The notes under the pieces were generated by a model. That model ran no database searches. It worked only from the letters and a program-made list of their open reading frames with translations, and was not told the DNA's origin. The position numbers and the translations under genes are program-made. Shown here one piece after another: positions 26,224 to 34,624 of a DNA stretch of 64,000 nucleotides. The stretch's first letter is position 1; each line of letters opens with the position of its first letter. This DNA comes from Streptococcus sp. 116-D4 (GTDB taxonomy: Bacteria > Bacillota > Bacilli > Lactobacillales > Streptococcaceae), in NCBI RefSeq assembly GCF_009731465.1, contig NZ_AP021887.1, positions 428,001 through 492,000 of the forward strand, written 5' to 3'.

Positions 26224-27513
26224 ATGGCGAAAATTCTATCTTTAGGTCTGACAGGTAAGAAATTACTTGCTCAGGGGTTCTTGTTTGTTCTGCTAGGTCT
26301 CATCTTGATGGTCACGGGGACTTGGTTGCCAGTAAAGGTTATTCGACTGGTTCTGTTTTTAGCTTGGATAGCAACGGTCTTAGATTTAGTATTACGTATT
26401 TTCAAAAAAAGTCAGTCAACGGACACCTTGGGAGTTGCACTGGTTAAATTGTTAGTGCTGGGATATTTGCTAGGCTCCAATCTTGCGACGGATGTGCCGA
26501 TTTATATTTTGGCTCTTGTGATTGGAGTTTATCAGATTTTTCATGCTAGTATTAACCTTGTCACCTATGTTCTCTACCGCAAAAACAAAATTCGACCTCG
26601 TTTTCGTCTCTTACTAGATGGACTCGTACTAGTTTTTCTTGGTGGGACTAGTCTTTTGTCCTCTACAGGAAATTCTGTCTTTCAACTCTTTGTATTAGGG
26701 GCTTATTTTTTCCTTTATGGTCTGTCCAATATCCGTGACGGTTTCTTATTTGAAGGGGAAATTGGGAAAAACCATCTCAAACGTCGTATTAGAATTAGCT
26801 TACCTATTGTCCTAGCCGCTCTCATCCCTGCAAGAACTTTAGCAAAAGTTAACAAATTCATGCAGGAAAATGCTGATGAGAGAGAGGATATCCATCTTGG
26901 AATGGTGAAGTCTGGTAAGACAGCGGAGCTTGAAATTTTTGTTCATACAGCTGAGACCTCTCTGTTTTCGGCAATTGGTCATGTGGATATCTGCTATCAA
27001 GGCCGTGTTATTTCTTATGGCAACTATGATCCGTCTTCTGAGACCTTATTTGGCATGGTAGGAGATGGTGTCTTATATTTCTGTGATCGTGACAAGTACA
27101 TTGACCTATGTAAACGTGAGAGTCAAAAAACGCTTTTTGGTTATGGGATAGATTTGACGCCTGAAATGGAAAAAGCAGTTCAGAAAAAGTTGGCTGAATT
27201 GAAACAACTGACGATTCCATGGGAGCCAAGTGCAGATAAAATCATGACAGGTGATGGTAAGGAAGACTACACCTACGCTTATAAAATCAGACATGAGACA
27301 GATGGGGAACTTTATAAATTTATCAAATCTAAGTTTAAATCCTACTTTGTCTTATCTACAAACTGTGTGCTCTTGGCTGATACCATAGTCGGTCAGGCTG
27401 GCACCGATATCCTCTCACCCAAAGGATTTATCGCTCCAGGAACTTACCAAGCCTACCTTAATCGAGAGTTTGAAAAACCAAATAGTATAGTCGTATCTAA
27501 ACATGTTTATTAA
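26224..27513 (+). CDS. HdeD-like membrane protein fused to a permuted NlpC/P60-like domain
   Basis: About 429 residues. The first 200 have six or so hydrophobic segments with the repeated GLILMVTG / GLVLVFLGG pattern of DUF308/HdeD proteins. The second half is soluble: GHVDICYQGRVISYG (histidine near residue 250) comes before STNCVLLADTIVG (cysteine near residue 380). Histidine ahead of cysteine is the order in circularly permuted NlpC/P60 enzymes such as YiiX and LRAT. A hydrolase or acyltransferase role at the membrane is possible. The domain call rests on motif order only. ATG 26224 has AAAGG 7 nt ahead. The AI-2E-type gene follows by 9 nt. Confidence 0.7.
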   Translation: MAKILSLGLTGKKLLAQGFLFVLLGLILMVTGTWLPVKVIRLVLFLAWIATVLDLVLRIFKKSQSTDTLGVALVKLLVLGYLLGSNLATDVPIYILALVIGVYQIFHASINLVTYVLYRKNKIRPRFRLLLDGLVLVFLGGTSLLSSTGNSVFQLFVLGAYFFLYGLSNIRDGFLFEGEIGKNHLKRRIRISLPIVLAALIPARTLAKVNKFMQENADEREDIHLGMVKSGKTAELEIFVHTAETSLFSAIGHVDICYQGRVISYGNYDPSSETLFGMVGDGVLYFCDRDKYIDLCKRESQKTLFGYGIDLTPEMEKAVQKKLAELKQLTIPWEPSADKIMTGDGKEDYTYAYKIRHETDGELYKFIKSKFKSYFVLSTNCVLLADTIVGQAGTDILSPKGFIAPGTYQAYLNREFEKPNSIVVSKHVY

Positions 27514-27522
27514 GGAGAATTT

Positions 27523-28611
27523 ATGAACTTAGTAAAAAAATACACCCCGTTAATACTTTTTATAGGGCTGGTTACTCTTGTAATTCTGAATGCATCAAGC
27601 TTTATATCAGGGGCAGTATCTCTCTTTGAAGTAACTTCTACCTTGATTTATGGTGCTGTCATTGCTTTTGTGCTTAATGTTCCTATGAAAAAAATTGAAG
27701 AATTCCTAGTTAAAATGAAGGTAAAGGCAGGGTTGCACCGTCCGATTGCCATGGTACTTGTTTTCCTAGCTCTTATCTTAATCGTGATTGCTCTTTTGGT
27801 TTTGGTGCTGCCAACCCTAGCCCAGACTATTAGTCAGCTGGGAACAGTCCTTTCAACAGTCCTTACTCAACTTGGGAAATTGCTAGGCAGCTCGGAATTT
27901 GTAACCAAAGACATGTTGTCAACTATCGTATCAGGCATACAGGGACAATCTAGTTCTATTAGCCAAGCTTTGATAGGTTTTTTATCAGGTCTGACTAGTA
28001 ATATCGGCAATATTTTTTCAAGTTTGATGAATGCCTTTTTGATTATAGTCTTCACCTTTTTATTTTTATCCAGTAAGGAACATTTGGCAGCGATGACGAG
28101 TCGACTTCTAAAAGTTTTTCTTCCAGAGAAGGTGGTGATAAAGTTGACTTACATTGGACAAGTAGCACTAGAGACTTATGACCAATTTTTGATGAGTCAG
28201 CTGATTGAAGCAGTTATCATAGGAGTTATGATAGCGGTTGGTTACAGCGTGTTTGGGATACCCTATGGAGTAATGACAGGTATCTTTGCAGGAGTGCTAT
28301 CGTTCATTCCTTATGTAGGGCCTATGATTGCTTGTGTTGTGGGAGCGATTTTTATCTTCACAGTGAGTCCTACTCAAGCCTTACTTTCTCTTCTTCTATA
28401 TCAAGTTATACAGCTGATTGAAGGAAACCTTATTTATCCTAGAGTTGTAGGTCAGTCTATTGGTTTGCCAGCTATTTTCACGCTTGCGGCTGCTAGTATT
28501 GGAGGCAATCTCTTTGGCTTACTTGGGATGATATTCTTTACACCGATATTTGCTGTTATCTATCGATTGGTTAAGGAATTTGTCGTTGCAAAGGAAAATC
28601 AGCTAGATTAA
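27523..28611 (+). CDS. AI-2E family transporter (PerM/YtvI type)
   Basis: 362 residues with about eight membrane segments. Seen: IAFVLNVPMKKIEEFL near the N-terminus, a long extracellular-type helix region (residues about 100-160) and the C-terminal family core GIPYGVMTGIFAGVLSFIPYVGP and EGNLIYPRVVGQSIGL. Some members export ions or signals; the name AI-2 exporter is not proved for this protein. It is co-transcribed with the HdeD-like fusion gene, with AAGGAG ahead of the ATG. Confidence 0.85.
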   Translation: MNLVKKYTPLILFIGLVTLVILNASSFISGAVSLFEVTSTLIYGAVIAFVLNVPMKKIEEFLVKMKVKAGLHRPIAMVLVFLALILIVIALLVLVLPTLAQTISQLGTVLSTVLTQLGKLLGSSEFVTKDMLSTIVSGIQGQSSSISQALIGFLSGLTSNIGNIFSSLMNAFLIIVFTFLFLSSKEHLAAMTSRLLKVFLPEKVVIKLTYIGQVALETYDQFLMSQLIEAVIIGVMIAVGYSVFGIPYGVMTGIFAGVLSFIPYVGPMIACVVGAIFIFTVSPTQALLSLLLYQVIQLIEGNLIYPRVVGQSIGLPAIFTLAAASIGGNLFGLLGMIFFTPIFAVIYRLVKEFVVAKENQLD

Positions 28612-28638
28612 GAAAAACTAAATTTAATAAGATATACT

Positions 28639-28677
28639 GAGAAGAGAGTGAGAGATTCTCTTCTCTTTTATTTTTAA
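28639..28677 (+). terminator. terminator after the AI-2E-type gene
   Basis: GAGAAGAG pairs with CTCTTCTC, followed by TTTTATTTTT. Confidence 0.75.
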
Positions 28678-28705
28678 ATACTTTTCTACAAAAAGCTATT
28701 GGACG

Positions 28706-28733
28706 TCAAAAAAGTCTTGGTTTCAAGGCTTAT
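28706..28733 (-). terminator. terminator of the first tRNA-Lys
   Basis: On the minus strand AAGCCTTGAAACCAAGACTT forms a hairpin followed by T-rich sequence, 16 nt after the tRNA 3' end. Confidence 0.75.
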
Positions 28734-28748
28734 TCCTGTTGATTTAGA

Positions 28749-28821
28749 TGCCCCCTGCAGGGCTCGAACCTGCGCCCCATAGATTAAGAGTCTACTGCTC
28801 TACCAACTGAGCTAAGGAGGC
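28749..28821 (-). tRNA. tRNA-Lys (CTT)
   Basis: 73 nt. Acceptor GCCTCCT pairs with AGGGGGC with one G-U pair; D-arm AGCTCAGTTGGTAGAGC; anticodon loop CTCTTAA gives CTT; T-arm GCAGGTTCGAGCCCTGC. CCA is not encoded. It differs from the second copy at 31086 in the D loop, the anticodon stem and the T stem. Confidence 0.95.
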
Positions 28822-28859
28822 AACAGAAAAAGCTGAGAATGTAACTTCCCAGCTATTTT

Positions 28860-30218
28860 GTTGTAGAAAAAAAGTCCCATATGAGCTATAATGAAAAGCG
28901 TTCAAACAACTCATTAGAAAGATTCATATGGAACAATTACATTTTATCACAAAACTGCTCGATATCAAAGACCCTAATATCCAATTTATGGATATCATCA
29001 ATAGGGTTACTCACAAAGAAATCATCGCTAAACTGGACTACGATGCTCCATCTTGCCCTGAGTGCGGAAGTCAAATGAAGAAATATGATTTTCAAAAACC
29101 ATCGAAAATTCCTTACCTTGAAACGACTGGTATGCCTACTAGAATTCTCCTTAGAAAGCGTCGATTCAAGTGCTATCAGTGCTCGAAAATGATGGTCGCT
29201 GAGAGCTCTCTCGTCAAGAAAAATCACCAAATTCCTCGTATTATCAACCAAAAAATTGCGCAAAAGTTGATTGAAAAGACTTCTATGACCGATATTGCCC
29301 ATCAGCTTTCCATTTCAACTTCAACTGTCATTCGAAAACTCAATGACTTCCACTTTGAGTGTAACTTTAGACATCTGCCTGAGATTATGTCTTGGGATGA
29401 GTATGCCTTCACTAAGGGCAAAATGAGTTTCATTGCGCAAGATTTTGATAAGCTCAATATCATCACTGTTCTTGAAGGCAGAACACAAGCTATCATTCGA
29501 AATCACTTTCTTAAATATGATAGAGTCGTTCGATGTCGAGTGAAAATCATTACGATGGATATGTTTAGTCCTTACTATGACTTGGCTAAACAGCTTTTTC
29601 CAAACGCTAAAATCGTTCTCGACCGCTTTCACATTGTCCAACATCTCAGCCGTGCTATGAGTCGTGTCCGTGTTCAAATCATGAATCAATTTGAGCAAAA
29701 ATCCCATGAATACAAAGCCATCAAACGTTACTGGAAGCTCATTCAACAGGATAGTCGTAAACTGAGTGATAAACGGTTTTATCGTCCTACTTTTCGCATG
29801 CACTTAACGAATAAAGAGATTCTAGACAAGCTTTTGAGCTATTCAGAAGACTTGAAACACCACTATAATCTTTATCAACTCTTGCTTTTTCACTTTCAGA
29901 ACAAGGAACCTGACAAATTTTTTGGACTCATTGAGGACAATCTAAAGCAGGTTCATCCTCTTTTTCAGACTGTCTTTAAAACCTTTCTAAAGGATAAAGA
30001 GAAGATTGTCAACGCTCTTCAATTACCCTATTCCAACGCCAAATTAGAAGCGACTAATAATCTCGTTAAACTTATCAAACGAAATGCATTTGGGTTTCGG
30101 AACTTTGAAAACTTCAAAAAACGGATTTTTATCGCTCTCAATATCAAAAAAGAAAGGACGAAATCCGTCCTTTCTAGATCTTAGCTTTTCTTCAACCCAC
30201 TACAGTTGACAAAGAGCC
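28860..30218 (+). mobile_element. ISL3-family insertion sequence (IS1167-like)
   Basis: The transposase gene is intact. The right end is about 30218, read as GGCTCTTTGTCAACTG on the minus strand, as I know for this IS group. No matching left inverted repeat is visible between the tRNA-Lys at 28821 and the gene, so the left boundary is a guess and the left end may be lost. Confidence 0.75.
28928..30184 (+). CDS. ISL3-family transposase
   Basis: 418 residues, full length. Seen: an N-terminal zinc-type pair of CxxC motifs (CPEC and CYQC), a helix-turn-helix (TSMTDIAHQLSISTSTVIRKL), then the DDE transposase domain with SWDEYAFTKG (first D), TMDMFSPY and LDRFHIVQHLSRA (second D region) and SNAKLEATNNLVKLIKR (E). 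It moves the IS by cut-and-paste. TATAAT at 28886-28891 is a possible promoter. It shows no frameshift, so it may be active if its ends are present. Confidence 0.93.
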   Translation: MEQLHFITKLLDIKDPNIQFMDIINRVTHKEIIAKLDYDAPSCPECGSQMKKYDFQKPSKIPYLETTGMPTRILLRKRRFKCYQCSKMMVAESSLVKKNHQIPRIINQKIAQKLIEKTSMTDIAHQLSISTSTVIRKLNDFHFECNFRHLPEIMSWDEYAFTKGKMSFIAQDFDKLNIITVLEGRTQAIIRNHFLKYDRVVRCRVKIITMDMFSPYYDLAKQLFPNAKIVLDRFHIVQHLSRAMSRVRVQIMNQFEQKSHEYKAIKRYWKLIQQDSRKLSDKRFYRPTFRMHLTNKEILDKLLSYSEDLKHHYNLYQLLLFHFQNKEPDKFFGLIEDNLKQVHPLFQTVFKTFLKDKEKIVNALQLPYSNAKLEATNNLVKLIKRNAFGFRNFENFKKRIFIALNIKKERTKSVLSRS

Positions 30219-30246
30219 TTTTAATATGCCCAAAATGGCAACTAGA

Positions 30247-30762
30247 TTATTTACGAAAGGCCTCAATAATGTAGGTGAAGCCAGTAACTAAAAATGAAAA
30301 GGCAATGACATAAACGACAAAGACACCTGTAGCCACTGGATTGAACAGAATCACTAGACCTAGTAAAAATACAAGCAAGGCTACCCACATGATATGGTTG
30401 CCAATAATAGGGAAAATCAATCCCAGACGATTGCCTTTAAAGAAAACTATAATGGCTTCTACAATTAACCAAATTCCTAAAATAGTTGGAATGACGACCG
30501 GCAGGGTCACAAAGCCATAAGCAACGAGGTAAAGAGCTAAGAGAAGACTAACAAACCCTTGGAAAAGATAAACAGGTGAGCGAAGCTCTTTTGGTGCAGA
30601 GAAATAGCCTAAAAGAGCTGCTATAGAAGAAACCAGTAAATCAAATGCAATCCACCAGCTGTAAGCAACAAGATTAGCTACTGGGTGTGTAAATAGGAAA
30701 AGTCCAAAAAGGGCAAAAACAACTCCTGCAAGGAATAGCAGTAAACGATTAGAAAATTTCAT
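30247..30762 (-). CDS. HdeD-like membrane protein (DUF308)
   Basis: 171 residues made of about six hydrophobic helices with the family pattern (GVVFALFGLFLFTHP, LGLVILFNPVATG). HdeD of E. coli helps acid resistance; the role in streptococci is unknown. It is a stand-alone relative of the N-terminal half of the protein at 26224, so the scar region has two such proteins. It faces the IS, 28 bp away. A possible -10 lies in the AT-rich stretch near 30780. Confidence 0.85.
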   Translation of the reverse strand: MKFSNRLLLFLAGVVFALFGLFLFTHPVANLVAYSWWIAFDLLVSSIAALLGYFSAPKELRSPVYLFQGFVSLLLALYLVAYGFVTLPVVIPTILGIWLIVEAIIVFFKGNRLGLIFPIIGNHIMWVALLVFLLGLVILFNPVATGVFVVYVIAFSFLVTGFTYIIEAFRK

Positions 30763-30879
30763 TTCAATACCCCCCTATATAGTATAGTCTGATAATAAAA
30801 CTATTATACTTATTTTTATAGAAAATGTCAATAAAATAAATAAACAATTTGGAAGTTTCAGTTTTTATCATTTTGAAAA

Positions 30880-30909
30880 TAAAAAGAGAAGATAAAATTT
30901 GTCTTCTCT
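30880..30909 (-). terminator. hairpin with T-tract on the minus strand
   Basis: AGAGAAGA pairs with TCTTCTCT; on the minus strand it is followed by TTTTTATTTT. No gene is seen just upstream on that strand apart from the tRNA, which has its own terminator. The rest of 30763-31042 holds no gene that I can support. Confidence 0.6.
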
Positions 30910-31042
30910 ACATGAAAATATTGTATGGCATCAAAGCAAAAGTAACTGGCTTTACACTATTTGTTAAGATGTAATTTGATTCAAAAAGAAAAGATAGATT
31001 TAAAAGTGGGGCAAATGATGGAGCAAATCAGTTATAGACAAG

Positions 31043-31071
31043 CAAAAAAGCCTTGAAATTAAGGCTTTTTC
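31043..31071 (-). terminator. terminator of the second tRNA-Lys
   Basis: On the minus strand AAAAAGCCTT / AAGGCTTTTTT form a stem with a T run, 15 nt after the tRNA. It is also the first terminator met by transcripts coming from the 6S RNA. Confidence 0.85.
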
Positions 31072-31085
31072 CTGTTGTATTTAGA

Positions 31086-31158
31086 TGCCCCCTACAGGGA
31101 TCGAACCTGTGACCCACGGATTAAGAGTCCGCTGCTCTGCCAGCTGAGCTAAGGAGGC
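31086..31158 (-). tRNA. tRNA-Lys (CTT), second copy
   Basis: 73 nt. Acceptor GCCTCCT/AGGGGGC, D-arm AGCTCAGCTGGCAGAGC, anticodon loop CTCTTAA (CTT), T-arm ACAGGTTCGATCCCTGT. No encoded CCA. It lies directly downstream of the 6S RNA on the same strand. Confidence 0.95.
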
Positions 31159-31169
31159 AAAGAAAAAGC

Positions 31170-31353
31170 TGTATTGGTGCCGAAACTTCACGGTTTGTAT
31201 TGAACCCGCGCAATTAAGCAGGTGGGCAACTCGCTCTAACTGAAGCTGTTTCCGTGTGAGACGGCCTACATGCTGTTAGAAGACTTTTGTTTCCCTAATA
31301 ATACAAAAAATAGTCGGTCAACACTTAAGTGTGAAGTCGTACACCACAGCGTT
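31170..31353 (-). ncRNA. ssrS: 6S RNA
   Basis: On the minus strand the sequence folds as one long rod: ACTTCAC (31337-31331) with GTGAAGT (31191-31185), TTTGTATT with AATACAAA inside it, then a large central bubble, then CTAAC-AGC with GCT-TCA-GTTAG, and an apical CCGT/ACGG hairpin. This is the 6S shape, which mimics an open promoter and holds sigma-70 RNA polymerase. A promoter, TTGATT-N16-TATTAT, lies between it and the rarA stop. In Bacillus a 6S gene is also near rarA (yrvN). Ends are estimates. Confidence 0.72.
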
Positions 31354-31421
31354 TCTATGTTTATATAATACCACTTTTTCAAAAAAAATCAAGAGGAAAG
31401 TGCAATTTTTTGAAAAGGATT

Positions 31422-32693
31422 TCAGATTTTTCGCAAACGGTCGATGGCTTCCTTTCTTTGAGCCAAAGCTCGTTCATATTTACCAGTATCTTCTGCTTGG
31501 AAATAGTGCTGATTACGAATTTTTTCTGGTAGATAGTCTTGCTTGACCCAATTTCCAGGATAGTTGTGTGGATAGAGATAGTCTTGGGAGTTGCCCAGTT
31601 CCTTGCTTCCACTGTAGTGACCATCACGCAGGTGTCGCGGAATAGGCAAGTGCCCTGATGTTTTGAGGTCGGAAAGTGCCTTGTCCATAGCCACATAGGC
31701 AGAGTTGGATTTTGGAGAAAGGGCCAAATCAATCACGACATTGGCAATGAGAATGCGGGCTTCTGGGAAACCAATCCTTTGTGCAGCATCTAGAGCTGTT
31801 ACGGTGTGAATCTGGGCCTCGGGATTGGCCAAACCGATATCTTCATAAGCGATAACAGTCAAACGGCGAGCGAGACTTGGCAAATCACCAGCCTCGATCA
31901 AACGGGCAGCATAGTGAAGACTGGCATCAACATCTGAGCCACGGATAGACTTTTGCAGGGCAGATAGAACATCATAGTGACCGTCTCCATCCTTGTCCAT
32001 AGTGATGTAGCTTCTCTGAAGACTATTTTCCATGATGTCTAGAGTGATATGACGGATGCCCTTATCATTCTCAGGAGTAGAGAGAACAGCCAAGTCCAGT
32101 GAGTTAAAGGCAGAGCGAAGGTCTCCGTTTGTAGAGGTCGCAATGAAATCCAGCGCATCCTCATCTAGTTTTACTGGAAAATCAAAACCACGCTCAGAGT
32201 CAGTCAGGGCTATTTGAATGGCTCCTTTGACATCCTGGTTAGACAAGGGTTCCAACTCAAAAATCTGAACACGGCTACGGATGGCTGGAGTGACAGAAAA
32301 GAAAGGATTTTCAGTCGTCGCCCCAATCATGATGACCAGTCCGCTTTCTAAGAGAGGCAAGAGGAAGTCTTGTTTAGTCTTATCAAGACGATGAATCTCG
32401 TCTAGTAGCAGTACAAGGCCACCTGAGAATTTAGCTTCTTCAGCGATTTCTTGCAGTCGTTTTTTACTATCAACTGTCGCATTGAAAGTTCGAAAGGCGT
32501 ACTTGGTCGTCCCTGCGATGGCTGAGGCAATACTGGTTTTGCCGATTCCCGGAGGTCCATAGAGAATCATGGAGGACAGGCGGTTGGCTTCTACCATGCG
32601 GCGAATGATTTTTCCAGGTCCGACCAGATGTTCCTGACCGATGACCTGGTCGATAGTTTTAGGGCGCATGCGAAGCGCGAGATTGTCTGGCAT
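31422..32693 (-). CDS. rarA: replication-associated recombination ATPase
   Basis: 423 residues, AAA+ ATPase of the RarA/MgsA/WRNIP1 family that acts at stalled replication forks. Seen: the family start LALRMRPKTIDQVIGQEHL, Walker A GPPGIGKT (about 46-53), Walker B LLLDEIHR, sensor GATTENPFF, arginine finger region, and a C-terminal tetramerisation part. The length is normal. It is a single-gene unit, followed by the 6S RNA gene. Confidence 0.95.
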   Translation of the reverse strand: MPDNLALRMRPKTIDQVIGQEHLVGPGKIIRRMVEANRLSSMILYGPPGIGKTSIASAIAGTTKYAFRTFNATVDSKKRLQEIAEEAKFSGGLVLLLDEIHRLDKTKQDFLLPLLESGLVIMIGATTENPFFSVTPAIRSRVQIFELEPLSNQDVKGAIQIALTDSERGFDFPVKLDEDALDFIATSTNGDLRSAFNSLDLAVLSTPENDKGIRHITLDIMENSLQRSYITMDKDGDGHYDVLSALQKSIRGSDVDASLHYAARLIEAGDLPSLARRLTVIAYEDIGLANPEAQIHTVTALDAAQRIGFPEARILIANVVIDLALSPKSNSAYVAMDKALSDLKTSGHLPIPRHLRDGHYSGSKELGNSQDYLYPHNYPGNWVKQDYLPEKIRNQHYFQAEDTGKYERALAQRKEAIDRLRKI

Positions 32694-32808
32694 AGCAGTC
32701 CTTTCTAACGTGGATTTTCTGGTGTATATGTGGTAAGATGGTAGTATCTATTTTAGCATATTTCCGAGCAATCGGGGCGATTTAAGAGTCGCATAGAAAG
32801 AGGACAAA

Positions 32809-33279
32809 ATGGCAACATATGGATTTTTAGATGTTTTACAAGAAGAGTTGGACAAGAACTTTCCTTTTGATTATGAGATTAGTTGGGACAAGCGTAATCA
32901 TGCGGTTGAAGTGAGTTTTCTATTAGAGGCACAAAATGCTGCTGGAGTGGAGATGGTGGATGAAGATGGAGAGGTTTCATCAGATGACATTCTCTTTGAA
33001 GAAGCAGTGCTTTTTTACAATCCTGCCAAATCAACAGTCAATGAGGAAGACTATTTGACGGTCATTCCTTACTTGCCTAAAAAAGGATTTTCTCGCGAAT
33101 TTTTAGCTTATTTTGCTCTTTTCCTTAAAGATACTGCCGAGGTTGGACTAGATGCCCTCATGGACTTTTTGGAAGACCCAGAAGCAGAAGAATTTATCAT
33201 GGAATGGAACCAAGAAGTCTTTGAAGAAGGAAAAGTAGGCTTGGAAGAGGGAGAGTTTTATCCTTATCCGAGATACTAG
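32809..33279 (+). CDS. DUF3013 family protein
   Basis: 156 residues, strongly acidic, cytoplasmic, no membrane segment. It begins ATYGFLDVLQEELDKNFPFDYEI and ends with many glutamates. The family is found in lactic acid bacteria, and its function is not known. It opens a run of plus-strand genes that leads through a Nudix enzyme to prmA and rsmE. AGAGGA lies before the ATG. Confidence 0.82.
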   Translation: MATYGFLDVLQEELDKNFPFDYEISWDKRNHAVEVSFLLEAQNAAGVEMVDEDGEVSSDDILFEEAVLFYNPAKSTVNEEDYLTVIPYLPKKGFSREFLAYFALFLKDTAEVGLDALMDFLEDPEAEEFIMEWNQEVFEEGKVGLEEGEFYPYPRY

Positions 33280-33288
33280 GAGTCTAAT

Positions 33289-33717
33289 ATGGAAATAGAG
33301 ATTTCTGATTTCCAAGGTTGCAAGATTGCCTTGATTTGTGGGGATAAGGTCTTGACTATCTTACGTGATGATAAGGACGATATCCCTTGTCCCAACATGT
33401 GGGAGTTGCCAGGTGGTGGCCGTGAAGGGGATGAAAGTCCTTTTGAGTGCGTGGCTCGTGAAGTTTATGAAGAACTGGGAATTCATTTGACTGAGGATTG
33501 TCTGCTTTGGAGTAAGGTTTATCCAAGTATGCTCTATGAAGGTCGGCAGTCTGTCTTTATGGTTGGTCAGCTAAGACAAGAACAATTTGACAATATTACC
33601 TTTGGAGATGAAGGACAGGGCTATAAACTGATGCCTATTGAGGAGTTTTTGAAGTCTAAACAGGCAGTGCCTCAGCTACAGGGGAGATTGAGGGATTATT
33701 TGGAGGAAGTAAGGTAG
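33289..33717 (+). CDS. NUDIX hydrolase
   Basis: 142 residues. Seen: the Nudix box with G-x5-E-x7-R-E-V-x-E-E-L-G (about residues 44-65), which binds magnesium and splits a nucleoside diphosphate linked to another group. ALICGDKVLTILRDDK and MWELPGG are typical for the small MutT-like type. The substrate is not known. Its stop is directly followed by the next start codon. Confidence 0.9.
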   Translation: MEIEISDFQGCKIALICGDKVLTILRDDKDDIPCPNMWELPGGGREGDESPFECVAREVYEELGIHLTEDCLLWSKVYPSMLYEGRQSVFMVGQLRQEQFDNITFGDEGQGYKLMPIEEFLKSKQAVPQLQGRLRDYLEEVR

Positions 33718-34614
33718 ATGCCAAATCGTAGTAAGAATATCAATATGTTTCTCATAGATGGAGAAGTTACTGGGATAATTAAATGTACCTTGTCAAATTG
33801 GACAGGAGTGATTTATAAAATTCCTCGAATTCAATTGGCAGATTTAAAATCTCGTGATGAAATGAATCAAAGCGGCATTTATTTCCTATTTGGTCGTGAT
33901 GAGGATAAGCAAAAGGATGTTACCTACATTGGGCAGGCAACGAATCGCAAAAACGGTGAAGGTGTCCTTTTACGTATTCAGGAACATACTCGTGACAACC
34001 ATGCAGATTATTTTAATGATGTCATTATTTTGACGACGCAGAATAACTCCTTTGGACCCACGGAAATTAGTTACTTGGAAAATAAATTTACACAGCTGGC
34101 AAAGGACGCGGGGCGCTTCATTGTAAAAAATGGGAATGAGCCCAATTCTGGGAATGTAACAGAAGAAAAGCAGTCAGAGTTAGATGAGGTTGTGGAAAAC
34201 ACTTTGATGATTGTAGGGACCTTAGGGTACCGAGTGTTTGTTCCTATGACCAAGAAAACAGGTCAGAATGTTTCTGATGATAATTTAACTTATCTCTATC
34301 TAAAGCGAAAAACCAAGAAATCAAATAGAACGATCGAAGCAATCTGTGAACATACTTCAGAAGGGTTTGTTGTTTTAGAAGGAAGTCAAGTGGATGTGGT
34401 TGATTCATCCGCGATACCAGCAAGCTTAAAGGAATTGCGTAAAGAGTTAATCAAAACAAATATGATTAAAGATGGTATTTTACAAGAAAAACAACTGTTC
34501 TCCAGTCCATCTTATGCAGCTGCTTTTGTATTAGGAATGAATACGAATGGACGAACTGACTGGAAGAACAAGGATGGTAAAACACTAAAAGAATTAGAAG
34601 AAATGGAGGGTTAA
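33718..34614 (+). CDS. GIY-YIG nuclease-like protein with DUF4357 tail
   Basis: 298 residues. Seen: GIYFLFG (about residues 54-60) and YIGQA (about 72-76), the two halves of the GIY-YIG site, then an arginine and a later glutamate region ([12 protein letters not shown]), and a C-terminal DUF4357-type segment ([26 protein letters not shown]). Proteins of this build are often found in accessory or restriction-like loci. Base use is slightly more AT-rich than the neighbours prmA and rsmE. A defence role is possible but only inferred. It starts right after the Nudix stop. Confidence 0.85.
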   Translation: MPNRSKNINMFLIDGEVTGIIKCTLSNWTGVIYKIPRIQLADLKSRDEMNQSGIYFLFGRDEDKQKDVTYIGQATNRKNGEGVLLRIQEHTRDNHADYFNDVIILTTQNNSFGPTEISYLENKFTQLAKDAGRFIVKNGNEPNSGNVTEEKQSELDEVVENTLMIVGTLGYRVFVPMTKKTGQNVSDDNLTYLYLKRKTKKSNRTIEAICEHTSEGFVVLEGSQVDVVDSSAIPASLKELRKELIKTNMIKDGILQEKQLFSSPSYAAAFVLGMNTNGRTDWKNKDGKTLKELEEMEG

Positions 34615-34624
34615 GGAGAATCAT

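Noticed and set aside
29321..29803. 160-codon frame opposite the transposase
   Set aside because: Shadow frame inside the ISL3 transposase; no start signals.
31331..31546. 71-codon frame
   Set aside because: Overlaps the 6S RNA promoter and the antisense of rarA.
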